Shown: positions 28,301 to 37,102 of the stretch, one piece after another | Layout: each line of letters begins with the position of its first letter | How positions within the stretch are numbered: position 1 is the stretch's first letter | Source: Actinocatenispora sp963815125 | Lineage (GTDB): Bacteria; Actinomycetota; Actinomycetes; Mycobacteriales; Micromonosporaceae | Assembly: GCA_963815125.1 (NCBI GenBank) | Contig: CAWFFM010000002.1 | Span: forward strand, 496,001 to 560,000 | DNA length: 64,000 nucleotides | Reading direction: 5' to 3' | Made by a program: the position numbers and the translations under genes | The notes under the pieces: model-generated | What the model saw: the letters and a program-made list of their open reading frames with translations, nothing else | Databases searched by the model: none | Told to the model about the DNA's origin: nothing

Positions 28301-30076
28301 GTGGCACGTAGTGAAGACGCCGAAAGCCGCGCCGCGCGCTGGGAAAAGGAAGCCCACGACCTCTCTACGCAGGTCGCATTCCTGCAGGAGGAGCTGGCTC
28401 TGGTCCGGCGCAAGCTGACCGAGAGCCCGCGTCAGGTCCGGATGCTCGAAGAGCGGCTGGCCGCCGTTCAGGCCCAGATGCAGCGTCTGGGTGATCAGAA
28501 CGAACGGCTGGTCACAACCCTCAAGGACGCTCGCGAGCAGATCGTCACACTCAAGGAGGAGATCGACCGGCTGGCCCAGCCGCCCAGCGGTTACGGAGTC
28601 TTTCTCGGTCGTTACGAGGACGGCACCGTCGATGTGTTCACCGGTGGCCGCAAGTTGCGGGTCGCCGTCTCGCCGAATGTCGGCGTGGAGGACCTCCAGC
28701 GTGGCCAGGAGGTCCTGCTCAACGACGCGCTCAACGTCGTGGAGGGCCTCGGGCTCGAACGCGCCGGCGAGGTCGTCATGATCAAGGAACTGCTGGAGAC
28801 CTCCGAGGGCATCTTCGACCGTGCCCTGGTGATCTCGCACGCCGACGAGGAACGTGTGGTCCACCTCGCCGAGGCACTCGCCGACCAGCCGCTGCGGGCT
28901 GGCGACGCATTGCTCATCGAGCCGCGCAGCGCGTATGCGTTCGAACGCATCCCGCGCAGCGAGGTCGAGGAACTGGTCCTCGAAGAGGTTCCGGACATCG
29001 ACTACCACGACATCGGGGGTCTGGACTCCCAGATCGAACTGATCCGGGACGCGGTCGAACTGCCCTTCCTGCACGCCGACCTGTTCCGCGAGCACAAGCT
29101 GCGGCCACCCAAGGGTGTCCTGCTCTACGGGCCTCCCGGTTGCGGCAAGACGCTCATCGCCAAGGCCGTCGCCAACTCGTTGGCCAAACAGGTGCTGGAA
29201 CACCGTGAGGGGGAGAAGGCACGCAGCTTCTTCCTCAACATCAAGGGCCCTGAGCTGCTCAACAAGTACGTCGGTGAGACCGAGCGGCACATCCGGCTGA
29301 TCTTCCAGCGGGCCCGGGAGAAGGCCGGTGAGGGTGTGCCCGTCATCGTGTTCTTCGACGAGATGGACTCGATCTTCCGAACCCGTGGTTCGGGGGTGTC
29401 CTCCGACGTGGAGAACACCATCGTGCCGCAGTTGTTGAGCGAGATCGACGGCGTGGAGGGTCTTGAGAACGTCATCGTCATCGGGGCATCCAACCGCGAG
29501 GACATGATCGACCCGGCGATCCTGCGGCCCGGTCGGCTCGATGTCAAGATCAAGATCGAGCGTCCGGACGCCGAGTCGGCCAAGGACATCTTCACCAAGT
29601 ACGTGGTCTCCGGGTTGCCGCTGCATCCCGACGACCTGGCCGAACACGGTGGTTCACGGGAAGCGTGCATCGATGCGATGGTGCAGGCCGCTGTCGAGCG
29701 GATGTACGCCGAGACCGAGGAGAACCGCTTCCTGGAGGTCACCTACGCCAACGGTGACAAGGAGGTCCTGTACTTCAAGGACTTCAACTCCGGGGCCATG
29801 ATCCAGAACATCGTCGACCGGTCCAAGAAGATGGCCATCAAGGACTTCCTGGCCACCGGCACCAAAGGTCTGCGTCTGGTGCACCTACTGGACGCCACGG
29901 TCGACGAGTTCCAGGAGAACGAGGACCTGCCCAACACGACCAACCCGGACGACTGGGCCCGTATCTCCGGCAAGAAGGGCGAACGGATCGTCTACATCCG
30001 CACGCTCGTGTCGGGCAAGGGCACCGAGTCCGGCCGCTCCATCGACACCGTGAGCAACACCGGTCAGTACCTCTGA
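28301..30076 (+). CDS. arc: Proteasome-associated AAA ATPase ARC/Mpa
   Basis: Hexameric unfoldase that binds Pup through its coiled coil and threads tagged proteins into the 20S proteasome. 591 aa: coiled coil at residues 6-92, two OB folds (about 95-230), then the AAA domain with Walker A GPPGCGKT (277-284) and Walker B VIVFFDEMDS. It ends GQYL, the C-terminal Hb-Tyr-X-type motif that opens the proteasome gate. GTG 28301 is preceded by GGGGAGGTGG. The 260 bp upstream contain a TAGGGT -10-like element near 28258 but nothing else I can name. Confidence 0.98.
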   Translation: MARSEDAESRAARWEKEAHDLSTQVAFLQEELALVRRKLTESPRQVRMLEERLAAVQAQMQRLGDQNERLVTTLKDAREQIVTLKEEIDRLAQPPSGYGVFLGRYEDGTVDVFTGGRKLRVAVSPNVGVEDLQRGQEVLLNDALNVVEGLGLERAGEVVMIKELLETSEGIFDRALVISHADEERVVHLAEALADQPLRAGDALLIEPRSAYAFERIPRSEVEELVLEEVPDIDYHDIGGLDSQIELIRDAVELPFLHADLFREHKLRPPKGVLLYGPPGCGKTLIAKAVANSLAKQVLEHREGEKARSFFLNIKGPELLNKYVGETERHIRLIFQRAREKAGEGVPVIVFFDEMDSIFRTRGSGVSSDVENTIVPQLLSEIDGVEGLENVIVIGASNREDMIDPAILRPGRLDVKIKIERPDAESAKDIFTKYVVSGLPLHPDDLAEHGGSREACIDAMVQAAVERMYAETEENRFLEVTYANGDKEVLYFKDFNSGAMIQNIVDRSKKMAIKDFLATGTKGLRLVHLLDATVDEFQENEDLPNTTNPDDWARISGKKGERIVYIRTLVSGKGTESGRSIDTVSNTGQYL

Positions 30077-30096
30077 CGAACCACAGTTGAGCCCAT

Positions 30097-30129
30097 CGGG
30101 GCGGTCCCGCAGACGCCGGGGCCGCCCCG
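30097..30129 (+). terminator. Hairpin after arc
   Basis: Twelve-bp stem CGGGGCGGTCCC / GGGGCCGCCCCG (one G-U) with a 9-nt loop, 20 bp past the arc stop. A TAGGCT -10-like hexamer at 30175-30180 follows, so dop may have its own promoter. Confidence 0.5.
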
Positions 30130-30254
30130 AACCCACCTCTGGCAAGCTGCCCGGCCCGGAATCCCGAGCGGGGCTAGGCTCGACACAGGTGCCGCCGCGC
30201 CGCGCTCGAGGGCATGGCACCCGCACCGCCTGACACAGCAAAGCGAGGGATGGC

Positions 30255-31892
30255 ATGAGTGCAGACGCGAGGCGCCGGCCCGGACCGGCCGGCGCTGCGG
30301 ACGCCGAGCGTCGTGGCGGAGGCGCCGGCACCCCGAACACCAGTGGACCGCCGGGTCGGCCGGGACCGACCGGGCGCAGTGCCTGGCGGGTGATGGGCAC
30401 CGAGGTGGAGTACGGGATCTCGGTACCGGGCCGGCCCAGCGCCAACCCGATGGTCACCTCCTCACAGATCGTCAACGCCTACGGCGCCCGTCCCGAACTC
30501 GACCGGGGTGGACGGACCCGCTGGGACTACGAGGAGGAGTCGCCGCTGCGGGACGCGCGTGGGTTCACCTACTCCGGTGCCCTGTACGACCCGGCCGAGG
30601 CGATGGCCGACGAGGACCTGGGCCTGGCCAACGTCATCCTCACCAACGGTGCGCGTCTCTATGTCGACCACGCGCACCCGGAATACTCGACACCGGAGTG
30701 CACCAACCCGCGTGACATCGTGCTGTGGGACAAGGCCGGCGAGCTGGTGATGGCCGAGGCGGCGCGTCGTGCCTCCACCGTCCCCGGCGCGCAGCCGATC
30801 AATCTGTACAAGAACAACACCGACAACAAGGGCGCCAGCTACGGCACTCACGAGAACTACCTGATGCGCCGCGACACGCCGTTTGCGGACATCGTCGCGT
30901 ATCTCACTCCGTTCTTCGTCACCCGGCAGATCTTCTGTGGCGCCGGCAGGGTCGGTATCGGCCAGGACGGTTCCGGCACCGGCTTCCAGATCTCCCAGCG
31001 GGCAGATTTCTTCGAGGTCGAGGTCGGCCTGGAGACGACCCTGAAACGGCCGATCATCAACACCCGGGACGAACCGCACTCCGACGCCGACAAGTACCGA
31101 CGGCTGCACGTGATCATCGGAGACGCCAACCTGTCCGAGATCGCCACGTATCTCAAGGTGGGGACGACGGCCCTGGTCCTGGCGATGATCGAGGCCCGTG
31201 CACTGACCGGAAACCTGGGTATCGCCGACCCGGTGGCCGAACTCAAGGAGGTCAGCCACGACCCGAGCCTGCGGCACCGTATCCGGCTGCGCGACGGGCG
31301 CCGGCTGACCGCGCTGGACCTGCAGTGGGCGTACCTGGAGCAGGCGCGGGCATTCTGCGAGCGTGAGTACGGCACGGACGTCGACGAGGTCACCACCGAT
31401 GTACTGGACCGGTGGGAGGAGGTGCTCACCAAGCTGGGTAAGGACCCGATGGACTGCGCCGACCAACTCGACTGGGTCGCCAAGCTGCGACTGCTCAACG
31501 GCTACCGGGATCGTGAACACCTCGACTGGGGGTCGCCGAAGCTCGCGCTCGTGGACCTGCAGTATTCCGACGTACGGCCCGGTAAGGGGCTCTACCACCG
31601 GCTGGTGGCCCGGGGCGCCATGCGGACGATCTTCACCGAGGAGCAGGTCGTACGGGCGGTGGGGGAGCCACCGGACGACACCCGGGCATACTTCCGTGGT
31701 CGTTGTCTGCGCAACTACCCGGCTGAGGTGGTGGCGGCCAGTTGGGATTCGGTCATCTTCGATGTGGGTCGGGAATCCCTGGTCCGGGTGCCGATGATGG
31801 AGCCGTTGCGTGGCACCCGCAGCCATGTGGGTGCGCTGTTCGACCGCTGTGTCAGCGCCAAGGATCTGCTCGCCGAACTCACCGCCGACTGA
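30255..31892 (+). CDS. dop: Depupylase/deamidase Dop
   Basis: Converts the Pup C-terminal Gln to Glu and removes Pup from substrates. 545 aa, glutamine-synthetase-like carboxylate-amine ligase fold. Key residues: MGTEVEYG (E50, E52), D138 in RLYVDHAHPEYSTPE, and INLYKNNTDNKG. The Dop-specific loop (about residues 70-105, YGARPELDRGGRTRW) absent from PafA is present. The N-terminal 44 residues are a Gly/Pro/Ala-rich extension not needed by the fold; ATG 30255 has GAGGGA 6 nt away, so it is probably translated. Confidence 0.97.
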   Translation: MSADARRRPGPAGAADAERRGGGAGTPNTSGPPGRPGPTGRSAWRVMGTEVEYGISVPGRPSANPMVTSSQIVNAYGARPELDRGGRTRWDYEEESPLRDARGFTYSGALYDPAEAMADEDLGLANVILTNGARLYVDHAHPEYSTPECTNPRDIVLWDKAGELVMAEAARRASTVPGAQPINLYKNNTDNKGASYGTHENYLMRRDTPFADIVAYLTPFFVTRQIFCGAGRVGIGQDGSGTGFQISQRADFFEVEVGLETTLKRPIINTRDEPHSDADKYRRLHVIIGDANLSEIATYLKVGTTALVLAMIEARALTGNLGIADPVAELKEVSHDPSLRHRIRLRDGRRLTALDLQWAYLEQARAFCEREYGTDVDEVTTDVLDRWEEVLTKLGKDPMDCADQLDWVAKLRLLNGYRDREHLDWGSPKLALVDLQYSDVRPGKGLYHRLVARGAMRTIFTEEQVVRAVGEPPDDTRAYFRGRCLRNYPAEVVAASWDSVIFDVGRESLVRVPMMEPLRGTRSHVGALFDRCVSAKDLLAELTAD

Positions 31893-32010
31893 CCGGGCGC
31901 CGGGTCGGCGTCCCGGCCGGCTGATCGAGGTAGTTTTGAGGGACCGTTCAGTCCGACCGGTTCGGGCGGGCTGGGACGTATGAGTGGGTTGCAAGCGAGG
32001 GGAGAGGCCG

Positions 32011-32223
32011 ATGGCCACACGAGACACCGGCGGGCAGTCCCAGTCCAACCGCAGCCGTCAGAACGACGAGGTCGACGAGGCGCCAGCCGTCGACCCGGAG
32101 GTCGCCGAACGCCAGGAGCAGCTCACCGAGGACGTCGACGACCTGCTGGACGAAATCGACGGCGTGCTGGAGGAGAACGCGGAGGAGTTCGTCAAGGGCT
32201 ACGTACAAAAGGGCGGCCAGTAG
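32011..32223 (+). CDS. pup: Prokaryotic ubiquitin-like protein Pup
   Basis: 70-aa disordered protein that is ligated by its C-terminus to lysines of target proteins. The sequence has an acidic helix region (LTEDVDDLLDEIDGVLEENA) that binds the ARC coiled coil, and ends VKGYVQKGGQ. The terminal Gln requires deamidation by Dop before PafA can use it. ATG 32011 has GGGGAGAGG upstream; an in-frame ATG at 31984 would add nine residues but is poorly supported. A TAGTTT -10-like hexamer at 31931-31936 could give a separate pup transcript. Confidence 0.98.
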   Translation: MATRDTGGQSQSNRSRQNDEVDEAPAVDPEVAERQEQLTEDVDDLLDEIDGVLEENAEEFVKGYVQKGGQ

Positions 32224-32235
32224 ACCTCTGTGGCA

Positions 32236-32256
32236 ATGTCCCTGGTACCGGGACAT
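32236..32256 (+). terminator. Hairpin after pup
   Basis: Seven-bp perfect stem ATGTCCC / GGGACAT with a 7-nt loop, 12 bp past the pup stop. It may partly separate the abundant pup message from prcBA. Confidence 0.4.
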
Positions 32257-32379
32257 CCGCCGAATGCTCGGCCAACACCTAAGAAGTTCACGTTCATGCA
32301 CTGACCGGGCAATACTCCGCGCGGTGGCAGGGATCCGGCAACGGGTGTCTGGCGCCGCGCGGAGTGGACTGTGTGGTTC

Positions 32380-32590
32380 ACGTACGAGGTGGCGCTCGTG
32401 GACCACGATCAACTGACCGTCTGATTCGTGGCATCCTGTGCTTCAACTGCAACGCGGGTCTCGGGCATGGCCCCGACGATGTGACGCGGACGATTTGGCG
32501 ATCACCTACCTGAGAGGAACCACTCCGTGGGTCGAGATCTCCCCGGGCGTCTACCGGCCGAGTTCGCCTACACCGGCGGCTCGTCGTTCA
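32380..32590 (+). pseudogene. Decayed endonuclease VII (HNH) gene remnant
   Basis: Pieces of a recombination endonuclease VII-like protein appear in three frames. EVALVDHDQ (around 32383-32412) carries the HNH His; RGILCFNCNAGLG (32427-32465) carries the CxxC zinc pair; AITYLRGTTPWVEISPGVYR (about 32497 onward) matches the C-terminal tail, overlapping the prcB start. Intact relatives of this gene often sit between pup and prcB in actinobacteria. At least two frameshifts are needed to join the parts, so I call it a pseudogene. Sequencing error is the alternative. Confidence 0.7.
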
Positions 32591-33363
32591 CCGATTTCCT
32601 GCGGGTCGCCTCGCCGGACCTGTTGCCCGGCCGGCGACCACTGCCGCCGTCGGCGGGGTTGGGCGACCTTGCCCCGCACGGCACGACGATCATCGCGATC
32701 ATCTACGCCGGCGGGGTGCTGATGGCCGGCGACCGTAGGGCCACGATGGGTAACCTCATCGCGCAACGTGACATGGAGAAGGTGTTCCCGGCCGACGCGT
32801 ACTCCACGATCGGCATGGCCGGTACCGCGGGCATCGGGCTGGAGCTGATCCGGCTGTACCGGGTGGAGCTGGAACACTACGAGAAGATCGAGGGGACCCC
32901 GCTGTCGCTGCCGGCCAAGGCGAACCGTCTCGCCGCGATGGTGCGCGACAACCTGGGTGCGGCAATCCAGGGCCTTGCGGTCGTACCGTTGTTCGCCGGT
33001 TACGACCAGGCCGCGCCGGACCCGACCACCGCCGGCCGGATCTACTCCTACGACGTCACCGGTGGGCCCTACGAGGAGCGTGACTTCCAGGCCGTGGGTT
33101 CCGGCTCACTGTTCGCCAAGTCCGCGCTGAAGAAGCGTTACCGGCCCGACGTCACCGAGCAGGAGGCCGTACGGCTGGCCGTGGAGGCCCTGTACGACGC
33201 GGCCGAGGACGACACCGCCACCGGTGGACCGGACCTGGCCCGGGGTATCTACCCGGTGGTCACCGTGGTCGATGCCGAAGGGTTCCGGCGGCTGTCGGAG
33301 GAGACGTTGTCCGACGTGGTGCGCGCCGTGGTGGACGACCGCATGACGCGTCCGGGCGGCTGA
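32527..33363 (+). CDS. prcB: Proteasome subunit beta PrcB
   Basis: Catalytic beta subunit of the 20S core. 278 aa; a 52-residue propeptide ends APHG, and autocleavage exposes Thr53 (TTIIAIIYAGGVLMAGDRRA), the N-terminal nucleophile. Asp in AGDRRAT and Lys-bearing strands follow the family. GTG 32527 is preceded by GAGAGGAACC. The start lies inside the remnant of the endonuclease gene. Next gene prcA follows after 56 bp. Confidence 0.97.
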   Translation: MGRDLPGRLPAEFAYTGGSSFTDFLRVASPDLLPGRRPLPPSAGLGDLAPHGTTIIAIIYAGGVLMAGDRRATMGNLIAQRDMEKVFPADAYSTIGMAGTAGIGLELIRLYRVELEHYEKIEGTPLSLPAKANRLAAMVRDNLGAAIQGLAVVPLFAGYDQAAPDPTTAGRIYSYDVTGGPYEERDFQAVGSGSLFAKSALKKRYRPDVTEQEAVRLAVEALYDAAEDDTATGGPDLARGIYPVVTVVDAEGFRRLSEETLSDVVRAVVDDRMTRPGG

Positions 33364-33419
33364 GGACCGATGGTGACGACAGTGATTGATCCCTTCGACA
33401 GAACCGGAGAGCCGCAGCC

Positions 33420-34328
33420 GTGACGATGCCGTTCTACGCCTCGCCCGAGCAGCTGATGCGCGACAAGTCGGAGTACGCGCGGAAGGGCATCGCGCGGGGC
33501 CGCAGCGTGGTGGTGATGACCTATGCCGACGGTGTGCTGTTCGTGGCCGAGAACGTCTCGACGGCGCTGCACAAGGTCGCCGAGATCTACGACCGGATCG
33601 GCTTCGCTGCGGTCGGTCGTTACAACGAGTTCGAGAACCTCCGCAAGGCCGGTGTCCGGTACGCCGACGTGCAGGGTTATGCCAACAACCGGACCGACGT
33701 ACGCGGTCTGGGGCTGGCGAACGTCTACGCTCAGGCACTGGGCACCCTGTTCACCGAACAACCCAAGCCGTTCGAGGTCGAGGTCTGTGTGGCCGAGGTG
33801 GGTGACAGCCCGGCACGCGACCAGCTCTACCGGCTGACCTACGACGGTTCGGTCGGTGACGAGCCGGGCTACGTGGCGATGGGTGGCCAGGCGGAGGCCA
33901 TCTCCAACGTGGTGCGCGAACGGCACCGCGAGGACATGACGCTGGCCGAGGCGCTGAAGTTGGCGGTGGACGCGCTCAGCGGTACCGGCGCTGACCACCG
34001 TGAGCTGACCGCGACCCAGCTCGAGGTCGCCGTCCTGGACCGTCGACGTAGCGGTCGCACCTTCCGTCGGATCACCGGTGGCGCCCTGACCCAGTTGATG
34101 GACGGGGGCTCCGCTGTCGGGTCGCGGCCGGCGGAACTGGAGTCGGGATCGGCGAGCGGTGGGTCCGAGCCGGCCGCTGGTGCGGCCGAAGCCCCCGCAC
34201 CTGACGTGACGGAGGCAGCAGGCGACGCGCCGGCGTCCGGTGGTACCAGGACCCCGAAGAAACGCCGGTCGGGAAGCGGCCCGTCTGCCAAGGGTGACGG
34301 CGCAGCACCGGAGTCCGACGACGAGTAG
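33420..34328 (+). CDS. prcA: Proteasome subunit alpha PrcA
   Basis: Alpha ring subunit that forms the gate and docks ARC. 302 aa. The N-terminal MTMPFYASPEQLMRDKSEYA is the gating segment and H0 helix; ARKGIARGRSVVVMTYADGV begins the Ntn fold. The fold ends near residue 225; the remaining 75 residues are a low-complexity Gly/Ala/Ser/Glu tail with a basic patch (KKRRSG), longer than in most relatives (about 250 aa). GTG 33420 has GGAGAG 9 nt upstream. Confidence 0.96.
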   Translation: MTMPFYASPEQLMRDKSEYARKGIARGRSVVVMTYADGVLFVAENVSTALHKVAEIYDRIGFAAVGRYNEFENLRKAGVRYADVQGYANNRTDVRGLGLANVYAQALGTLFTEQPKPFEVEVCVAEVGDSPARDQLYRLTYDGSVGDEPGYVAMGGQAEAISNVVRERHREDMTLAEALKLAVDALSGTGADHRELTATQLEVAVLDRRRSGRTFRRITGGALTQLMDGGSAVGSRPAELESGSASGGSEPAAGAAEAPAPDVTEAAGDAPASGGTRTPKKRRSGSGPSAKGDGAAPESDDE

Positions 34329-34335
34329 TGAACGC

Positions 34336-34380
34336 GCCGGCCGCTGGTCCGACCGCTAGACGGTTGGACCGGTGGCCGGC
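34336..34380. terminator. 20-bp bidirectional terminator between prcA and rmlB
   Basis: Left arm 34336-34355 and right arm 34361-34380 pair over 20 positions with three G-U pairs; the 5-nt loop CTAGA contains the rmlB stop codon read on the minus strand. It starts 8 bp after the prcA stop. Confidence 0.75.
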
Positions 34381-35336
34381 CCCCACCAGCCCCGATGTGT
34401 GCGGTACCACTCGACGGTGGCGGCGAGTCCTGACTCGAAGCCGATCCGGGGGACGAACCCCAGTTCGGTGCGGGCCTTGCCGGTGTCCAGGGCGTACCGG
34501 CGGTCGTGGCCCTTGCGGTCCTCGGCCGGCCGCACCAGCCCCGGGTCTGCTCCGGTGAGCGCGACCAACCGGTGGGCCAGCGCCGCGTTGGTCAGTTCAT
34601 GTCCGGCACCGAGGTGGTAGATCTGGCCCGGCCGACCCTCGCGCAGTACCAGTTCCAGCCCGCGGCAGTGGTCTGCCACGTGCATCCAATCCCTCACCTG
34701 CAGACCGTCGCCGTACAGCGGCACCGGCCGGCCGTCGAGCAGTCCGGTGACGAACCGCGGTATGAGCTTCTCCGGGTGCTGGTACGGCCCGAAGGTGTTG
34801 ATGGCGCGGGTCACCAGCACCGGCAGCGCATGGGTGTGCCAGTACGCCAGGGCCAGCAGGTCGGCGCCGGCCTTGCTGGCCGAGTACGGGGAACGGGGCG
34901 CGACCGCGGTGCCCTCGTGCCAGCTGCCGGTGTTCAGCGAGCCGTACACCTCGTCGGTGGAGACCTGGAGGAACCGGCCCACCCCGTGCCGTAGCGCGGC
35001 GTCCAGCAGCACCTGGGTGCCCACCACGTTGGTGGTGACGAAGGGTGCCGGGCCGGTGATGGACCGGTCGACGTGCGTTTCGGCGGCCAGATTGACGATC
35101 GCGTCGTGTCCGGGCACCAGCCGGTCGACCAGTGCGGCGTCACCGATGTCGCCGGCGACCACGCGCAGACCCGGATTCGTCTGGACCTCGGCCAGGTTCG
35201 CCCGGTTGCCGGCATAGGTGAAGGCATCCAGAACGGTCACCCTGGTGGCGTCGTGGCCGGTCAGGGCGCCGGTCAGCAGCATCCGTACCAGGTGGGATCC
35301 GACGAATCCGGCGCCGCCGGTGACCAGGATCTTCAT
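34356..35336 (-). CDS. rmlB: dTDP-glucose 4,6-dehydratase
   Basis: Extended SDR enzyme converting dTDP-glucose to dTDP-4-keto-6-deoxyglucose, the entry to dTDP-rhamnose and other deoxysugars. 326 aa: TGGAGFVGSH nucleotide motif at residues 7-16, the RmlB-specific Asp-Glu in QVSTDEVYGS, Y-x-x-x-K as YSASK, and NTFGPYQHPEKLIPRF. ATG 35336 has TAGACT 8 nt upstream. It is inverted within the proteasome locus and no other dTDP-sugar gene is adjacent, so it may be a general wall-sugar gene or a transferred one. Confidence 0.93.
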   Translation of the reverse strand: MKILVTGGAGFVGSHLVRMLLTGALTGHDATRVTVLDAFTYAGNRANLAEVQTNPGLRVVAGDIGDAALVDRLVPGHDAIVNLAAETHVDRSITGPAPFVTTNVVGTQVLLDAALRHGVGRFLQVSTDEVYGSLNTGSWHEGTAVAPRSPYSASKAGADLLALAYWHTHALPVLVTRAINTFGPYQHPEKLIPRFVTGLLDGRPVPLYGDGLQVRDWMHVADHCRGLELVLREGRPGQIYHLGAGHELTNAALAHRLVALTGADPGLVRPAEDRKGHDRRYALDTGKARTELGFVPRIGFESGLAATVEWYRTHRGWWGPATGPTV

Positions 35337-35344
35337 CGCGCGGC

Positions 35345-35350
35345 AGTCTA
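35345..35350 (-). promoter_or_regulatory. -10 element for rmlB
   Basis: TAGACT on the minus strand, 8 nt before ATG 35336. Confidence 0.45.
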
Positions 35351-35413
35351 GCCGGCGCAGGAAACCATCGGATCGTGACCGTCCGACGGCAGCGCGGAGA
35401 CGGTCAGTGCGGC

Positions 35414-35419
35414 TAATGT
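35414..35419 (+). promoter_or_regulatory. -10 element for pafA
   Basis: TAATGT ends 6 nt before ATG 35426; leaderless arrangement. Confidence 0.5.
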
Positions 35420-35425
35420 CGGTAC

Positions 35426-36784
35426 ATGGATCGGCGCATCTTCGGGCTTGAGACCGAATACGGCGTGACGTGCACCTTCCGCGGGCAGCGGCGGCTGTCC
35501 CCGGACGAGGTGGCCCGTTACCTGTTCCGTCGGGTGGTGTCGTGGGGACGGTCCTCCAACGTCTTCCTGCGAAATGGCGCCCGGCTCTATCTGGATGTCG
35601 GCTCGCATCCGGAGTACGCGACACCGGAATGTGACTCGGTGCCCGATCTCGTGGCGCACGACCGGGCCGGTGAGCGGACCCTGGAGGGCCTGCTGATCGA
35701 CGCCGAGCGACGACTGCACGACGAGGGCATCGCCGGTGAGATCTACCTGTTCAAGAACAACACCGACTCGGCCGGCAACTCGTACGGGTGCCATGAGAAC
35801 TACCTGGTGTCCCGGCACGGTGAGTTCGGCCGGCTGGCCGACATCCTGATCCCGTTCCTGGTGACCCGGCAGTTGATCTGTGGCGCCGGGAAGGTGCTGC
35901 AGACCCCGCGCGGTGCGGTCTACTGCCTGTCCCAGCGGGCCGAGCACATCTGGGAGGGCGTGTCCTCGGCGACGACCCGGTCCCGGCCGATCATCAACAC
36001 CCGGGACGAACCGCATGCCGACGCGGAACGCTACCGGCGACTGCACGTGATCGTCGGCGACTCGAACATGAACGAGGTCACCACACTGCTGAAGGTCGGC
36101 ACCGCGGACCTGGTGCTGCGGATGATCGAGGCGGGCACGGTGATGCGGGATCTGACCCTGGAGAACCCGATCCGGGCGATCCGCGAGGTCAGCCACGACG
36201 TCACCGGTCGGCACAAGGTACGGCTGGCTTCCGGCCGGGAGGCCAGCGCGCTGGACATCCAGCAGGAGTACTACACCAAGGCCGTCGACTTCGTCGCTCA
36301 ACGTGGTTCGGACGACGAGACCAAGCGGATCCTGGAGCTGTGGGGGCGTGTCCTCGCCGCGGTGGAGTCCGGTGACCTGTCCTCGGTCCGCCGGGAGATC
36401 GACTGGGTGAGCAAGCTGCATCTGGTGGAGCGTTACCGTAAGCGCCACGACCTGCCGCTCTCGCATCCCCGGGTGGCCCAGCTCGACCTCGCCTACCACG
36501 ATCTGCGTCGTGGCCGCGGTCTCTACCAGCTGATGGAACGGCGCGGTGAGGTGGACCGGGTCGCCAACGACGTACGGATCTTCGAGGCGAAGGAGACCCC
36601 GCCGCAGACCACCCGGGCGAAGCTGCGTGGCGAGTTCATCCGCAAGGCCCAGGAGAAGCGCCGCGACTTCACCGTGGACTGGGTCCACCTGAAGCTCAAC
36701 GACCAGGCACAGCGCACGGTGTTGTGCAAGGACCCGTTCCGTTCCTCCGACGAGCGGGTCGACAAGCTGATCGCGAGTATGTGA
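35426..36784 (+). CDS. pafA: Pup-protein ligase PafA
   Basis: Activates the C-terminal Glu of Pup with ATP and joins it to substrate lysines. 452 aa, the standard length. GLETEYG gives metal-binding E9; D57 in RLYLDVGSHPEYATPE is the catalytic Asp. IYLFKNNTDSAGNSYG and RPIINTRDEPHADAERYRRL match the family. Unlike Dop it has no insertion after residue 20. It starts its own transcript (TAATGT) because the inverted rmlB separates it from prcA. Confidence 0.98.
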   Translation: MDRRIFGLETEYGVTCTFRGQRRLSPDEVARYLFRRVVSWGRSSNVFLRNGARLYLDVGSHPEYATPECDSVPDLVAHDRAGERTLEGLLIDAERRLHDEGIAGEIYLFKNNTDSAGNSYGCHENYLVSRHGEFGRLADILIPFLVTRQLICGAGKVLQTPRGAVYCLSQRAEHIWEGVSSATTRSRPIINTRDEPHADAERYRRLHVIVGDSNMNEVTTLLKVGTADLVLRMIEAGTVMRDLTLENPIRAIREVSHDVTGRHKVRLASGREASALDIQQEYYTKAVDFVAQRGSDDETKRILELWGRVLAAVESGDLSSVRREIDWVSKLHLVERYRKRHDLPLSHPRVAQLDLAYHDLRRGRGLYQLMERRGEVDRVANDVRIFEAKETPPQTTRAKLRGEFIRKAQEKRRDFTVDWVHLKLNDQAQRTVLCKDPFRSSDERVDKLIASM

Positions 36785-36799
36785 CGGGGAACAGGAAAC

Positions 36800-37090
36800 G
36801 TGGGTCAGAGGATGGCAGAGGAGAAGGACCCGGGGCGCCACGACGGTGCGCCGGGCCCCGGGCGCGACGATGAGGACTACGCAGACCGGGAGCTGCCGAG
36901 GATTCGCGACGAGATCCGTGCCGCGGCGCAGTACGGCGCGGCCGGTCGGTGGGCGCAGAGGCGCCGGTCGAAGATCCGCGACGAGATCGAACGCAACCGG
37001 CGGGGCGAGTACAAGGTACCGACCTGGGTCCTGGCCGTGATCCTGGTCGCGTTCGTGACCGCGTGGGTGCTGGTGATCGTGCTGTCCTGA
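36800..37090 (+). CDS. Small tail-anchored membrane protein, hypothetical
   Basis: 96 aa: charged N-terminal 65 residues (DRELPRIRDEIRAAAQYG) followed by one C-terminal hydrophobic segment, VPTWVLAVILVAFVTAWVLV. I do not recognise a named family. GTG 36800 lies 15 bp after pafA with AGGAA close by; ATG 36812 is a possible alternative. Its tight link to pafA suggests cotranscription. Confidence 0.7.
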   Translation: MGQRMAEEKDPGRHDGAPGPGRDDEDYADRELPRIRDEIRAAAQYGAAGRWAQRRRSKIRDEIERNRRGEYKVPTWVLAVILVAFVTAWVLVIVLS

Positions 37091-37102
37091 ACCTGCGACC
37101 GT

